Positions 43,611-52,958 of a stretch of 64,000 nt of DNA are shown here, piece by piece (the stretch's first letter is position 1; each line of letters starts with the position of its first letter). The notes under the pieces are model-generated. The model saw nothing but the letters and a program-made list of their open reading frames with translations. It made no database searches and had not been told where the DNA came from. This DNA comes from Pseudoalteromonas phenolica (GTDB taxonomy: Bacteria; Pseudomonadota; Gammaproteobacteria; Enterobacterales; Alteromonadaceae): positions 1 through 64,000 of the forward strand of contig NZ_PPSW01000007.1 in assembly GCF_005876835.1 (NCBI RefSeq). Direction: 5' to 3'. A program made the translations under genes and the position numbers.

Positions 43611-43817
43611 TTAATCACACATAAAGTAGCGATTTGTAAATGCGCAATCTTTACCATTCCAGCATGAGATAGCACCGGTTCTGCAATCTGCTCGATTTGT
43701 TGGAATACAATCAGGTGTATCAGAATTGAAGTAACCACCAGCCACATTTGGGGTAGCGGCGTTAGCGAGTACTTTTTCAGATGTTAAGTTTTTCAGCTTT
43801 TTTTTGTTCAGTTTCAT
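43611..43817 (-). CDS. double-glycine, cysteine-rich RiPP-like precursor peptide
   Basis: The start is set at ATG 43815-43817 because AAGGAT lies eight bases upstream. The 68-residue product has a leader of 28 residues, MKLNKKKLKNLTSEKVLAN then ATPNVAGG, ending in double glycine, and a 40-residue core YFNSDTPDC... with five cysteines at core positions 9, 17, 24, 30 and 39. This is the layout of peptides exported and cut by peptidase-containing ABC transporters. No such transporter, radical SAM enzyme or lanthionine synthetase is within the window, so it is an orphan. Possible toxin, signal or bacteriocin. Longer reading from 43871 is not supported. Confidence 0.72.
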   Translation of the reverse strand: MKLNKKKLKNLTSEKVLANAATPNVAGGYFNSDTPDCIPTNRADCRTGAISCWNGKDCAFTNRYFMCD

Positions 43818-44074
43818 AATAAATATCCTTTTAGTGCCGTTATTGGCAAAAAAAGTGTAATGAAAAAACACAGATTAAGTAAACACTCCAGTAAGAATAA
43901 GTAATTATAAAGCGAGGTAAGTTTAAGTAATTTAGTGCTATTGAGTATTCATAATTAATGAACCAATCACACTATGCAGTTTATTAGCCTTCAGCAATGC
44001 TCAAGTTAAGTTAGAGAAAATATTTTAAGAAAGGTTTATAATGCGCCGGTTTTAGTCATCAATTTAGTGTCATT

Positions 44075-44590
44075 ATGAAAGAGCAACACTCACCTTACTG
44101 CGCCATCGGCTTATTCAACCCTAAATCACCGACGAATGTTGGCGGTATTATGCGTGCTGCTGGCTGCTATGGGGCCAATGAGGTGTTTTTTTGTGGTAAA
44201 CGTTATGCCATTGCGGCAAAGCACCAAACCGATACTAAAAATGTGAGTGAGAAAATTCCGCTTACTCAAGTTGAAGATTTAACTCAAGCCGTTAGCCAAG
44301 GCATTCCTATTGTCTGTGTGGAACTTGTTGAAGGGGCAACGCCACTGCCTTTGTTTGAGCACCCAGAGCAAGCATTATATATATTCGGCCCAGAAGATGG
44401 GAGTTTGCCACAAGAAGTGGTCGATAAAGCCAGTGCGGTAGTTTATATGCCAACCACTGGTTGTATGAATCTAGCCGCTACGGTTAATGTGCTTTTATAT
44501 GACCGCGCAGCAAAACACACCCAGCAGTTTAATAAACAGCAAATTTTAGATTCACGAGATAACAACAATCGACTGAAGTTTAAGGCTTAA
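44075..44590 (+). CDS. SpoU/TrmH-family RNA 2'-O-methyltransferase
   Basis: The 171-residue protein is a short SPOUT methyltransferase. Motif 1 is NPKSPTNVGGIMRAAGCYGA, motif 2 is YIFGPEDGSLPQEVV and motif 3 is MPTTGCMNLAATVNVLLYDR, which together build the trefoil knot and SAM site. SpoU enzymes methylate ribose in tRNA or rRNA; this small form is similar in size to TrmL but lacks a further diagnostic feature. It stands between divergent units and seems to be single. Confidence 0.88.
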   Translation: MKEQHSPYCAIGLFNPKSPTNVGGIMRAAGCYGANEVFFCGKRYAIAAKHQTDTKNVSEKIPLTQVEDLTQAVSQGIPIVCVELVEGATPLPLFEHPEQALYIFGPEDGSLPQEVVDKASAVVYMPTTGCMNLAATVNVLLYDRAAKHTQQFNKQQILDSRDNNNRLKFKA

Positions 44591-44601
44591 ATTACAAATA
44601 T

Positions 44602-45135
44602 CTACACAGAGGTTAGGTTGCAATAACACCCCTGACTCTGGGATATCACGGTTGCACCAGTCCTAGCTAATTGGCTTTTTTCAATAAATGGCTCAACCAA
44701 TCCATCCCCCTCAGTGCAAAACATGCCTGACGAATATGGGCCGAAATAGTTTAACTTGCCGAATTTGTCGATCACCGCAACCGCAGGTACTGAGGGAACA
44801 AACGCTTTTAGTATGCTCGGATCATCTAGCGTGACAGTGACATTGTTCAACTGGTGTTTTTCAGCAAGCATTTCTACCGAATTAATATGACTTTGCGCTA
44901 CAGTCTGACAAAAGCAATCACTGCGTTGAAAATGGATCACACTGCCAGCAAGTTCTAAATTATGTTTTGATAACGCTTCAATAAATACAGTATCGAAAGA
45001 TAATGACAGCGCCGACTGATGTAATACATTTTGAGGGTCAAAATGTTTGGCTTTATTACTTGCCGCATATAAGACTGCAAGTAATAAACCCGCAGTCCAA
45101 AAAATTAATAGGACTGGCAACCACTTAAACTTCAA
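44602..45135 (-). CDS. membrane-anchored thioredoxin-like protein (DUF6436 type)
   Basis: The 177-residue protein has one N-terminal transmembrane helix (about 5-26) and a periplasmic thioredoxin-like domain with [15 protein letters not shown] (CFC redox-like motif about 75-77), a [19 protein letters not shown] segment with the cis-proline position and a C-terminal CYC. The paired cysteines suggest redox or metal function. Its start overlaps the chemoreceptor stop by 11 bases, so the two are co-translated. The family name is from memory and may not be exact. Confidence 0.65.
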   Translation of the reverse strand: MKFKWLPVLLIFWTAGLLLAVLYAASNKAKHFDPQNVLHQSALSLSFDTVFIEALSKHNLELAGSVIHFQRSDCFCQTVAQSHINSVEMLAEKHQLNNVTVTLDDPSILKAFVPSVPAVAVIDKFGKLNYFGPYSSGMFCTEGDGLVEPFIEKSQLARTGATVISQSQGCYCNLTSV

Positions 45136-46606
45136 ATCGACTCATTTCCTGATTTAAGCTGTTGATTTGCTGCTGCATACTTGCAAATTTTTGTCCCATT
45201 TCGACCGTAGAACTTTGCAAGTGCTTTGAATTACTCGCAAGTGACTGAGTTGACTGAGAAATGCTGTCAGATACGGTTGTTTGCTCCTCAGCAGCACTCG
45301 ACACAGATGCCATATTATCAACAATGCTTTGAATACTTTGCACAACACCTGACATCATACCTGATGCTTCATTAGCTTGCGTCACAGTACCTTGCGCTTG
45401 CTCTAAACACTTAGCCATTTGATCGACAGACAAAGAAGCCTCAGAGGTTAAAGATGCCGTGATATCACTTATTTGTTCGGCATTTTCACGGGTCTTCATA
45501 GCCAGCTTTCGCACTTCGTCTGCAACAACCGCGAACCCTCGACCATGCTCACCTGCCCTTGCAGATTCAATCGCCGCATTTAAAGCAAGTAAATTTGTTT
45601 GATCAGAAATGGATTTAATGGCGTTCATGACCTCTTCAATTTGATTACATTTGTTAGCCAGCTCGCTGATTGTGTTTGAGGTATCTGCTAACTCTTGAGT
45701 TAGAGCATCTATATTTTGACCTGAGCTGTCGATAATCGCTCTAGTTTTATCTGTGTTAATAAAGGCGTCATTGGCATTGTCATTTGCACTGGAAACCTGA
45801 CCAGATACATTGCTACTAGCAACCGTCATTTCTTCTGTCGCCGTTGCTATTAAGTTGATTTGATTGGCATTATCTTCGCTAGCGCTTTGTGCTTGAGCGG
45901 TAAGAATGGCAACTTCCTCTGCCATATTTGCCACGGAGTCTGATACCTGTTTCGATTGTGTAATCAAACTAGAGAATGAATTAATCAGCTTATTAAAATC
46001 AGCCAGTTGCTCTGAGTCACTAGGCTGATAGCTGGCTAAATCAAATTTACCATTATTTGCCAAAATGGTTTTAACACTGGACGATAAATCATGTGCAGCA
46101 ACCGCTTCTCGGTGAGAATGTTTTGCTACATACATCAACACGCCAGCTTCGACAACGGCGAATAGAGCATGGATCATCAAGATGTAAAAGAGCAAATGAC
46201 CCTCTTCGAATATGAATACACCAGAGTCTTGAATTTGCATGGCAAAGAACAAAATATGGTGAACAGCAACAAAACCCACACTCGCCAAAATAACTTTCCA
46301 ATCTCGGTAAAAGCTTAAGAATGCCAACATGACAAAGATTTCAAAGTGTAGCTCTGTTAAACCCATTGTCTGCTGAATATGGAGAGCAGCAAAAACCTGA
46401 ACAGCCACACCGACGCTGTATCTAGTTATAGGAGATTGCGGCGCGCTCTTAATGAGAAATAAAGGGAGACTCAGCGTAAACAAGCCAATGACAATGGCCT
46501 CAAACCAGGTTTGAGTGAAAAAAGCGATAAAGAGGGAGAGTAAAAACTGCGCAACTAATACGCCAGAGAAGATTCTGTTCGCTTTACTTATCCATGGGTA
46601 ATCCAT
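45125..46606 (-). CDS. methyl-accepting chemotaxis protein with multi-helix membrane domain
   Basis: Started at ATG 46604-46606 with GGAGATAGGA just upstream (the TTG at 46618 would add four residues). The product is about 493 residues. It has five or six N-terminal transmembrane helices (about 10-160), no periplasmic ligand domain, then a cytoplasmic signalling domain with the hairpin-tip sequence [37 protein letters not shown]. MCPs control CheA. Because sensing lies in the membrane it may detect energy or hydrophobic cues. It overlaps the thioredoxin-like gene by 11 bp, which suggests a redox link (inference). Confidence 0.88.
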   Translation of the reverse strand: MDYPWISKANRIFSGVLVAQFLLSLFIAFFTQTWFEAIVIGLFTLSLPLFLIKSAPQSPITRYSVGVAVQVFAALHIQQTMGLTELHFEIFVMLAFLSFYRDWKVILASVGFVAVHHILFFAMQIQDSGVFIFEEGHLLFYILMIHALFAVVEAGVLMYVAKHSHREAVAAHDLSSSVKTILANNGKFDLASYQPSDSEQLADFNKLINSFSSLITQSKQVSDSVANMAEEVAILTAQAQSASEDNANQINLIATATEEMTVASSNVSGQVSSANDNANDAFINTDKTRAIIDSSGQNIDALTQELADTSNTISELANKCNQIEEVMNAIKSISDQTNLLALNAAIESARAGEHGRGFAVVADEVRKLAMKTRENAEQISDITASLTSEASLSVDQMAKCLEQAQGTVTQANEASGMMSGVVQSIQSIVDNMASVSSAAEEQTTVSDSISQSTQSLASNSKHLQSSTVEMGQKFASMQQQINSLNQEMSRFEV

Positions 46607-46950
46607 TCCTATCTCCAATAGAGTTTAGAATATTTTAATTTAATAAGTATAAGCTACGTTTACAAAAACGCTTTGGATTGAAGTTTTTTCTTTGCTCAAG
46701 ACTGTTTACTCAATATATGTTCAAAACAGTACCTGAACTAGATAAGTTGGCGAGAGTTTACTCTACTGAGCACTATAAACTCCCTTGTAATATTGGTGAT
46801 GCTGATGATTGAAAATTTATTTCTGATTGATGAAGGGTTAAATAGGTTTTTGATAAACCTTGACCTATGCAAAATTACATAAAAAGCTGAAATAGCAGGG
46901 TATTTACCTAAAAATCTAGTTAGAATACGTTCCTCTTAAAGGAGCATATA
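46607..46950. other. 344-bp spacer upstream of GlyGly-CTERM gene
   Basis: AT-rich region with the two divergent promoters. A 31-codon frame at 46717-46812 (MFKTVPELDKLARVYSTEHY...) has protein-like composition but no ribosome-binding site and is left as a possible fragment. AAAGGAG lies seven bases before the next gene's ATG. Confidence 0.4.
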
Positions 46951-49755
46951 ATGAAAACAATACTCTCAACAATCACCGCTTTAGGTATTTATCTATTTAG
47001 TACAGATTGCTTAGCAACAATTAATACGAATAATCTCACACTAAAAAAAATTAATTCACATGAGATTAATCAATACGAAGCTACTTCTTCAAAAACTATA
47101 TTAAACGCATCAACGCTCGTTTTATATGGTCGAGATGGGCTAAGCATTTTTGAAGTAACCGATGATGACTTTACTTTAAAGTCTGAATATCCTCATTTGC
47201 ATTTTGCCTCAGATGCTAGAAATACCGTGGAGTATGCGCTCTCTGAAGATGGTAAGTCACTTCTGTCGGTTGATTTCTCCGGTAATATCATTGTTTGGCA
47301 GATCACTGAAGAATATAAGCTAGTTGAAAAGCAAGTCACAGAGTTTAATCCTGATTCATGGAGCACATCAGGTCAGCTAACCAGCTCTGCTTTTTATGCT
47401 TACGAAAATAGTGAAAGAGCAGTCACCAAATTCACACCTTATTATTGGGACCCTGCAAACTTTTCTATCTCTAAAGGAAACAGTGTCGCCATAAATGATG
47501 AAGATTTCGACCAAGGTAAACAGCACCATTACCCGGATTTAGGCTTGGTTTTACACATAGCTAAAGATGCGTTGGAGGTGTTTGATTTAAATAACAACTA
47601 TCAAGAGATCTTTAATGGATCTTTTGATTTCAGATACCCTGGAAGGATTGCCAGTGCATATGACCCAGTAAACAATACTCTGCTCATACATAATTACGAC
47701 ACTGTCATTGAGCTGACACTAACAACCGATAACCGTGTGGCTAACCACCGTGAAGTTTCTCGCGAAACTTTCTTGCCAGATAATTTGTCAGTGCATGATA
47801 TCTTCAGCACTGACAATCGTTTGCTTGCGTATAACTATGCACAACTTTTAGAGCTGACTTTAACTTCTGATAATAATTACGCTGCGACCGAAGTATGCGC
47901 AGGCTGTGTGCCGAGTAGCCCAAACCTTGATAAAGAAACACTTCGCCTTTATTCAAAAAGTACAAGCTTAAAAGTCAATACCATTAATAATGATGGCTCT
48001 TTTAGCTCAATAGAAAGACAAAAAGAGCAAGGCAGACTCAAAACCAGTAGTCCTGATTATTACCCAAATCTAGTAATTGGAGACAGCAGTAGCTTAAACT
48101 TCAATGGTCGATTTTTCACTTTATCTGCTCTTTCATCTGAGCGTGGACAAACATTCACTAAAGATATCCCACTGACTGATCAGCTTCATAATCAAACTAC
48201 TTCGTATAAGGGTTTTTATAAATTAGGGAAGCAAGTTTTATTTGTTAAAAATGACTCTTATACATTAATTTCGACGAACGCAGACGAGACTGATTTAAAT
48301 TTCAAAAAAGGTAAATTAGTACTTGAAAACAGCTCTGAACTTGCAGAGTGGCAGGCTGTGTTTGCATTAACTGACACTCAAGTCGTGTTTGTTTCTGCTG
48401 GTGACTATTACTTATTTGAAGTAATCGACGGAGAGTTGGCTTTTAAACAAGTCTTTGACTTGAATTTAGCTTCGAGTACAAGGCTTAACAAACATACAAG
48501 CTATATTGTTGATGGCATTAATATTTATGCATTTGACAGGGATTTGCAAAAATTACATCACTTACTCTTTGATAATGCTCAATTAAGCCTTCATAAAACT
48601 ATCGACTTACCTATATTTACTAATAGCCTAACTGATTACTATGGAGAAGTTACTTACGTTAATAAGCGTTTTTATTTACCTGCATATTGGGGGTTTGGCA
48701 AAATAAGTGAACATGGTATCTACCGTCTTGAAGAGAGTGGGTTCGTTAAAGAAGATATTGCATTACCCAGAGTGCCAAAAATGAATCCAGCTCAGTTGAG
48801 CGACACTCAATCTTTGTGGTTTTTTGATGTTGGAAACTACGACACTTTAGATACTTATCTGCTTGATACTGAAGCTGAAAACATATTTTCACGTGTTGGT
48901 GAGTTCAACCTTTATGAGGGAAAATATGCACAAAAAAACCATTACCTACACTTTTACTCAAAAGGTACGATGGTTATCACCAATGAGTTGTCACCAACCT
49001 CTGAGTCAGTCGAGTTAACTCTAAACCAAGGCAATCCAGCTAGCTGGGATTTAACCACCTACTTTAGCGAGCAACAGCGTCAGGACCTTAAATTTGTCAC
49101 AACACAAACACTACCGGGCGTGTCATTATCTGAAAAAGGTTTGTTGGAATTTGATGGTCAGCCTTCAAACTCTCAAAGTCTCATTGTCTCTGTCAGCAAT
49201 TCATTGGAGCAAAGTACAGAGCTGTCAGTGCAACTCACATACAATAGTGCGCCAACAGCCATAAACAATTTAGAGTTTGCTGCGAAAACAGATGAAGAGT
49301 TAACAATCACGTTTGCCGAGCACTTTGTTGATGACAAAGACTTACCGATAATCGTTGAGTTAAATGGTGTTTTGGACAATATGACACTATCAAAAAATAC
49401 GTTAACCATCACTTTCTCAGAAGCTGGCGAATTTAAATTGCCAATCACCACTTATGACATTGAAGGCGCTTCAAGTAAGCATACTTTAATGTTTAAGGTA
49501 GAAGAAAAAGAAGAAAGCTCAGGTGATTCTGGTTCTGGTGATTCTGGTTCTGATGACTCTGGTTCTGGTGACTCTGGCTCTGGCGACTCTGGTTCTGATG
49601 GTAGTAGCACAAACTCAGAAAGCAACAATAATGCATCGTCTTCCCAAAATGCTGAACAAAAAAGTGAGAGCCAAGGGGGAGGCTCAGGTGGTAGCTTGTT
49701 CTACTTACTAGGCTTAATGATCGGCCTAGTTACATTAAGAAATAAACAATCATAA
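46951..49755 (+). CDS. large secreted GlyGly-CTERM surface protein
   Basis: The 934-residue protein has a Sec signal peptide (about 1-22), a long region (about 30-680) of repeated beta-rich units suggestive of a beta-propeller, a cadherin/dystroglycan-like Ig region (about 690-850, with NPASWDLTTYF and a LEFDGQPSNSQSLIV segment), an acidic Gly-Ser-Asp repeat linker (about 860-885) and a C-terminal GlyGly-CTERM tail: GGSGG, a hydrophobic helix LFYLLGLMIGLV and the basic end RNKQS. That tail is cut by rhombosortase after type II secretion in other bacteria (family knowledge). Function otherwise unknown. Good AAAGGAG before ATG. Confidence 0.8.
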   Translation: MKTILSTITALGIYLFSTDCLATINTNNLTLKKINSHEINQYEATSSKTILNASTLVLYGRDGLSIFEVTDDDFTLKSEYPHLHFASDARNTVEYALSEDGKSLLSVDFSGNIIVWQITEEYKLVEKQVTEFNPDSWSTSGQLTSSAFYAYENSERAVTKFTPYYWDPANFSISKGNSVAINDEDFDQGKQHHYPDLGLVLHIAKDALEVFDLNNNYQEIFNGSFDFRYPGRIASAYDPVNNTLLIHNYDTVIELTLTTDNRVANHREVSRETFLPDNLSVHDIFSTDNRLLAYNYAQLLELTLTSDNNYAATEVCAGCVPSSPNLDKETLRLYSKSTSLKVNTINNDGSFSSIERQKEQGRLKTSSPDYYPNLVIGDSSSLNFNGRFFTLSALSSERGQTFTKDIPLTDQLHNQTTSYKGFYKLGKQVLFVKNDSYTLISTNADETDLNFKKGKLVLENSSELAEWQAVFALTDTQVVFVSAGDYYLFEVIDGELAFKQVFDLNLASSTRLNKHTSYIVDGINIYAFDRDLQKLHHLLFDNAQLSLHKTIDLPIFTNSLTDYYGEVTYVNKRFYLPAYWGFGKISEHGIYRLEESGFVKEDIALPRVPKMNPAQLSDTQSLWFFDVGNYDTLDTYLLDTEAENIFSRVGEFNLYEGKYAQKNHYLHFYSKGTMVITNELSPTSESVELTLNQGNPASWDLTTYFSEQQRQDLKFVTTQTLPGVSLSEKGLLEFDGQPSNSQSLIVSVSNSLEQSTELSVQLTYNSAPTAINNLEFAAKTDEELTITFAEHFVDDKDLPIIVELNGVLDNMTLSKNTLTITFSEAGEFKLPITTYDIEGASSKHTLMFKVEEKEESSGDSGSGDSGSDDSGSGDSGSGDSGSDGSSTNSESNNNASSSQNAEQKSESQGGGSGGSLFYLLGLMIGLVTLRNKQS
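49522..49600 (+). repeat. tandem repeat coding for Ser-Gly-Asp linker
   Basis: About six near-identical 12-15-bp units of the type GGTGATTCTGGTTCT in frame inside the GlyGly-CTERM gene. The repeat could expand or contract by slippage, changing linker length without altering frame, since units are multiples of three. Confidence 0.8.
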
Positions 49756-49758
49756 TCG

Positions 49759-49781
49759 ATGGGGCTTCACTGAAGCCCCAT
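49759..49781. terminator. bidirectional terminator
   Basis: Ten-bp perfect stem ATGGGGCTTC/GAAGCCCCAT with a three-base loop, followed by TTCTTTTC, between two convergent genes. Confidence 0.8.
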
Positions 49782-49794
49782 TTCTTTTCATGCG

Positions 49795-50583
49795 TTAAGC
49801 AAACACTGCAACAGTTTGTCGACTTAGTGCCAAAAGCTCCCCATCAGGGTGCCAAATTTTCGCTTCTTCAATCGCATATCCATCAGCACTATTATGTGTC
49901 ACCGCTTCAAAACCAAACCACTGACTCTGTTCTAATTGCACTGGTTTTAAAAATTCAATATACCAACTCATGGTACTTGCTGGTGCTGGGCGAGGATACA
50001 TTTGTAGCATAGTCGGCGGCCACGCATCGCTCAATGCCAGCAATTGCAGCTCATCTTGAAAACCTTCATGATCGCCAAAACGCATCCAACCACCTAAATG
50101 TGATGTCATAGCGCCCGTAAATGGCATACCACCTTGTTGCAAGCAAATTTCAACATGCTGAAAAAACTCTGGCGTCATATTTGGAATATAAGGAATGCGT
50201 TGCTCAGGCTTAGGCGCGACTAATTGGTGGGTTTCATCATTGCTCACCAGTAACTCAGACTTACGTGATTCACCAAAACAAAATTGCGCCAGTACACAGG
50301 TGCTGCCATCTTGTTCAATACGCGCCAATACTTGAGAGGCGCTTTTACCCTCACGTAAAACTTCAACTTTAATATCGAACGGCTGCTCAGCAATCAGCGG
50401 ACCGATAAAGTTTGTACTAATAGATAAGACACGACGCGTTGGTTTTACAACTTGTTTTACTGCTTGGAAAAGTAGCGCCCCAGATACGCCACCAAATGCA
50501 GTGCGGCCTTGGCACCAAGAGCTAGGAAGGACAATCCCTGACAGTCCTTGTTCTAATTGCGAGAGGACAGTTTGTAAATTCAT
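49795..50583 (-). CDS. acyl-CoA thioesterase, TesB-like double hot-dog
   Basis: The 262-residue protein has two hot-dog halves as in the TesB-like 4HBT_3 family: an N-terminal GRTAFGGVSGALLFQAV helix and RRVLSISTNFIGP, and a C-terminal MSWYIEFLKPV with WFGFEAVTHNSADGYAIEEA. Such enzymes cleave acyl-CoA thioesters; the specific chain length is unknown. The length is normal. The neighbouring genes do not point to a pathway. Confidence 0.85.
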   Translation of the reverse strand: MNLQTVLSQLEQGLSGIVLPSSWCQGRTAFGGVSGALLFQAVKQVVKPTRRVLSISTNFIGPLIAEQPFDIKVEVLREGKSASQVLARIEQDGSTCVLAQFCFGESRKSELLVSNDETHQLVAPKPEQRIPYIPNMTPEFFQHVEICLQQGGMPFTGAMTSHLGGWMRFGDHEGFQDELQLLALSDAWPPTMLQMYPRPAPASTMSWYIEFLKPVQLEQSQWFGFEAVTHNSADGYAIEEAKIWHPDGELLALSRQTVAVFA

Positions 50584-50854
50584 AGTAAAAACCTAAAGTG
50601 GAATCAGATAAAATGTATGTGTTTTTTATAACACAGATAAACTGGTACGACCACACTGCAGATTTATACTACTTTCTACCTTTTCTGATTTTAAAAATCC
50701 CGTAACAAACACTGAAAATTCATCTCCATCTCAAATATAGTTTGAATTAACACAACAATAAACTAACTGTTAATATTGATTTAGTTCTTACACAGACAGA
50801 CTCCCAAAACCGTGAAAGCGATGGTACGGCATTTTAGAGGATGACGATATGTGA

Positions 50855-51084
50855 GCTGATACAGCCTCTGGTGCACAAAACGTTGCGAATGCTTGTAATT
50901 GTGCAGGCCCTGCCACGATGTACTTTGGAAAAACCATTGTCAATACGTGAGCTGCGTAGCCCATGCTAAGAATATTGAAGTGAATAACGGATTACTTACT
51001 GAGGAGGAAGGAGATGCCCTCACAGAAGCCGCTGGTGAAAGTAATTGCGGCAAACAATCAAAAGGTAAAGGTAAAGGAAAGTAA
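50855..51084 (+). pseudogene. frameshifted small secreted protein remnant
   Basis: Two frames together read as one protein: ADTASGAQNVANACNCAGP, then ATMYFGKTIVNT in frame one (50855-50947), and SCVAHAKNIEVNNGLLTEEEG with DALTEAAGESNCGKQS and a Lys-Gly tail in the second frame (50950-51084). The break at about 50948 needs a two-base or one-base change. The cysteine-rich composition and the terminator right after the stop suggest a once functional transcript. The N-terminal signal peptide is missing: an in-frame TGA sits just before 50855. I do not recognise a named family. Confidence 0.58.
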
Positions 51085-51105
51085 GACCCTCCATAAGCGA
51101 CTGAT

Positions 51106-51132
51106 AAAGGGGCATTATGCCCCTTTATTTTT
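51106..51132 (+). terminator. terminator of the small gene remnant
   Basis: AAAGGGG/CCCCTTT stem with loop CATTATG, then TATTTTT, located 22 bases after the stop at 51084. Confidence 0.75.
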
Positions 51133-51303
51133 GCATCAAAAATCCCAAAATTCGCAATAAAAGATGCATTTTGCTTCGCACATTCAGATGCCTTTTTTTC
51201 TAAAAAATCGAAAAGCTATTAAGATCATAAGTTTATAAAATTTGAAAAGTTGGCACCCAACCTGATACATATGACTTGAGTAAATGAGAGTAAGCTAGAT
51301 ACC

Positions 51304-51354
51304 AGCACTCATTGGCAAGACCTCCCCCCCACAGGTTCACCACCAATGAGTGCT
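51304..51354 (+). promoter_or_regulatory. long hairpin in the GH19 chitinase leader
   Basis: Perfect 12-bp arms AGCACTCATTGG (51304-51315) and CCAATGAGTGCT (51343-51354) enclose a 27-base loop that contains a run of seven or eight C and an inner ACCT/AGGT pair. It ends 109 bp before the chitinase start. It may be an RNA regulatory element, a protein-binding palindrome or an old mobile-element scar. Confidence 0.5.
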
Positions 51355-51462
51355 AATTTCATTTTGGTCCACATACAGGCTTGACAGCGATGTCATTTGG
51401 CGTCTAATGTTAAAAATAGGTTAAATAACCCATTTTAGAAACATGCGATCAAAGGAACCCAA

Positions 51463-52899
51463 ATGAAAAACCATTCTCTCAAACTGCTTGCTATGCAAAT
51501 TGGTTTAATTGCTTCAGCCAATGCGCTAACTATTGTTGACGATCCAAACAACCCGAACGGCTATTTATTATCTCGCGCAGAAATAAACGTAGCGCGCGAT
51601 GCAAAAGCCTCAGATCCTATGTATCAGATTTGGGCCAAGGCACTAGAAACACGCGACAACAGTATTGTTGAAGCGATCACGCCTAACAATGCCAGCAACC
51701 CTGAAAACGTTAAACGAGTGGAACGTGTGTTTGGTCAGCAAGAATGGGATTTTTTAACGGGTATGGCTGCCCCTGAATATACTTATACGCGTTTCTTGCG
51801 TGCCATAGGTAAATTCCCAGCATTTTGTGGTGAATATACAGATGGCCGTGATTCTGATGCCATTTGTAAGAAGTCTATCATCACAGCATTTGCACACTTT
51901 GCACAAGAAACTGGCGGACATATTGCCAAAGACAATATTTCTGACAACCCACAGCAGTTAGAAGAATGGCAACAAGCGTTAGTACACGTGCGTGAAATGG
52001 GTTGGTCTGAAGGTCAACCTGGTTACACGACAGGGTGTGGGCAAAACGACTGGCAAAACCGTCGCTGGCCATGTGCCGATGGTCAAGGCTATTTTGGTCG
52101 CGGTGCTAAACAACTTTCTTATCACTTCAATTACGGTGCTTTTTCCGAGGTGATGTTCAATGGCGATGCGACTGTATTGCTCAACAACCCAGGTTTAGTT
52201 GCAGACTCTTGGCTTAATTTAGCTTCAGCTATTTGGTTTTTCTTAACGCCACAGGCTCCAAAACCTGCCATGTTACATGTTATCGACCGAACTTGGACAC
52301 CTTCTCAAAAAGAGCTGGCAGCTGGTATTGGTTATGGGTTTGGCACAACCATTAATGTGATCAATGGGGGTATTGAATGTGGTGAACAGAATCGTACTAA
52401 AGGTCAACCTGTTAACCGCATTCGTTATTGGGAAGGCTTATCAAATTATTACAACATTCCAATTGAAGCTGACGAAGAAAATACCTGTTGGCAGCAAACG
52501 CCTTTTGGTAGCTTAAACCTAAACGGCTCTGCCGATGTACTTTACACAAACTGGGAAGCTGACTGGACTTATCACTCAGACCGCCCAGGAGGTCAGTCAT
52601 TCGAGTGTAAATTAGTAGGTTACCAAACTGCTTATTCCGCACTTGTACCAGGCGACTATGAAAAGTGTGTCACTAATTTTTATCAATCTCATGTTAATTG
52701 GCCAAATGTAACTGTGGTTGAAAAACTTAACCCACCTAAAGACAAACCGCCAGTGGGGGGAATTGCGGCATGGGATGCAACAAAAGTTTACCTAAAAGGT
52801 GACAAGGTCAGCTTTAATAAAGCAATTTACACCGCGAAATGGTGGACACAAGGCGACCAACCTAAGGCTGGTAGCGGACCTTGGGCGCTAGTCAAATAA
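51463..52899 (+). CDS. secreted GH19 chitinase with CBM5/12
   Basis: The 478-residue protein has a Sec signal peptide (about 1-21), a GH19 domain (about 40-340) and a C-terminal CBM5/12 chitin-binding domain (about 433-478; AAWDATKVYLKGDKVSFN and a YTAKWWTQGDQP segment with the WW pair). The catalytic glutamate lies in FAHFAQETGGH (Glu about 149), and GYFGRGAKQLSYHFNYGAFSE and NVINGGIECG are typical of GH19. It inverts and cleaves beta-1,4 GlcNAc bonds in chitin or similar polymers. Its leader carries the hairpin at 51304. AAAGGAACCC lies before ATG. Confidence 0.93.
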   Translation: MKNHSLKLLAMQIGLIASANALTIVDDPNNPNGYLLSRAEINVARDAKASDPMYQIWAKALETRDNSIVEAITPNNASNPENVKRVERVFGQQEWDFLTGMAAPEYTYTRFLRAIGKFPAFCGEYTDGRDSDAICKKSIITAFAHFAQETGGHIAKDNISDNPQQLEEWQQALVHVREMGWSEGQPGYTTGCGQNDWQNRRWPCADGQGYFGRGAKQLSYHFNYGAFSEVMFNGDATVLLNNPGLVADSWLNLASAIWFFLTPQAPKPAMLHVIDRTWTPSQKELAAGIGYGFGTTINVINGGIECGEQNRTKGQPVNRIRYWEGLSNYYNIPIEADEENTCWQQTPFGSLNLNGSADVLYTNWEADWTYHSDRPGGQSFECKLVGYQTAYSALVPGDYEKCVTNFYQSHVNWPNVTVVEKLNPPKDKPPVGGIAAWDATKVYLKGDKVSFNKAIYTAKWWTQGDQPKAGSGPWALVK

Positions 52900-52958
52900 G
52901 CCATACTCGCCCGTATTAATCTATAAGATTACGGGCTGACACTCAATTAAACTACCCG

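Noticed and set aside
49523-49711. 62-codon alternative frame in the Ser-Gly-Asp repeat region
   Set aside because: It is a frame-shifted reading of the tandem repeat inside the GlyGly-CTERM gene, producing only Val/Leu repeats.
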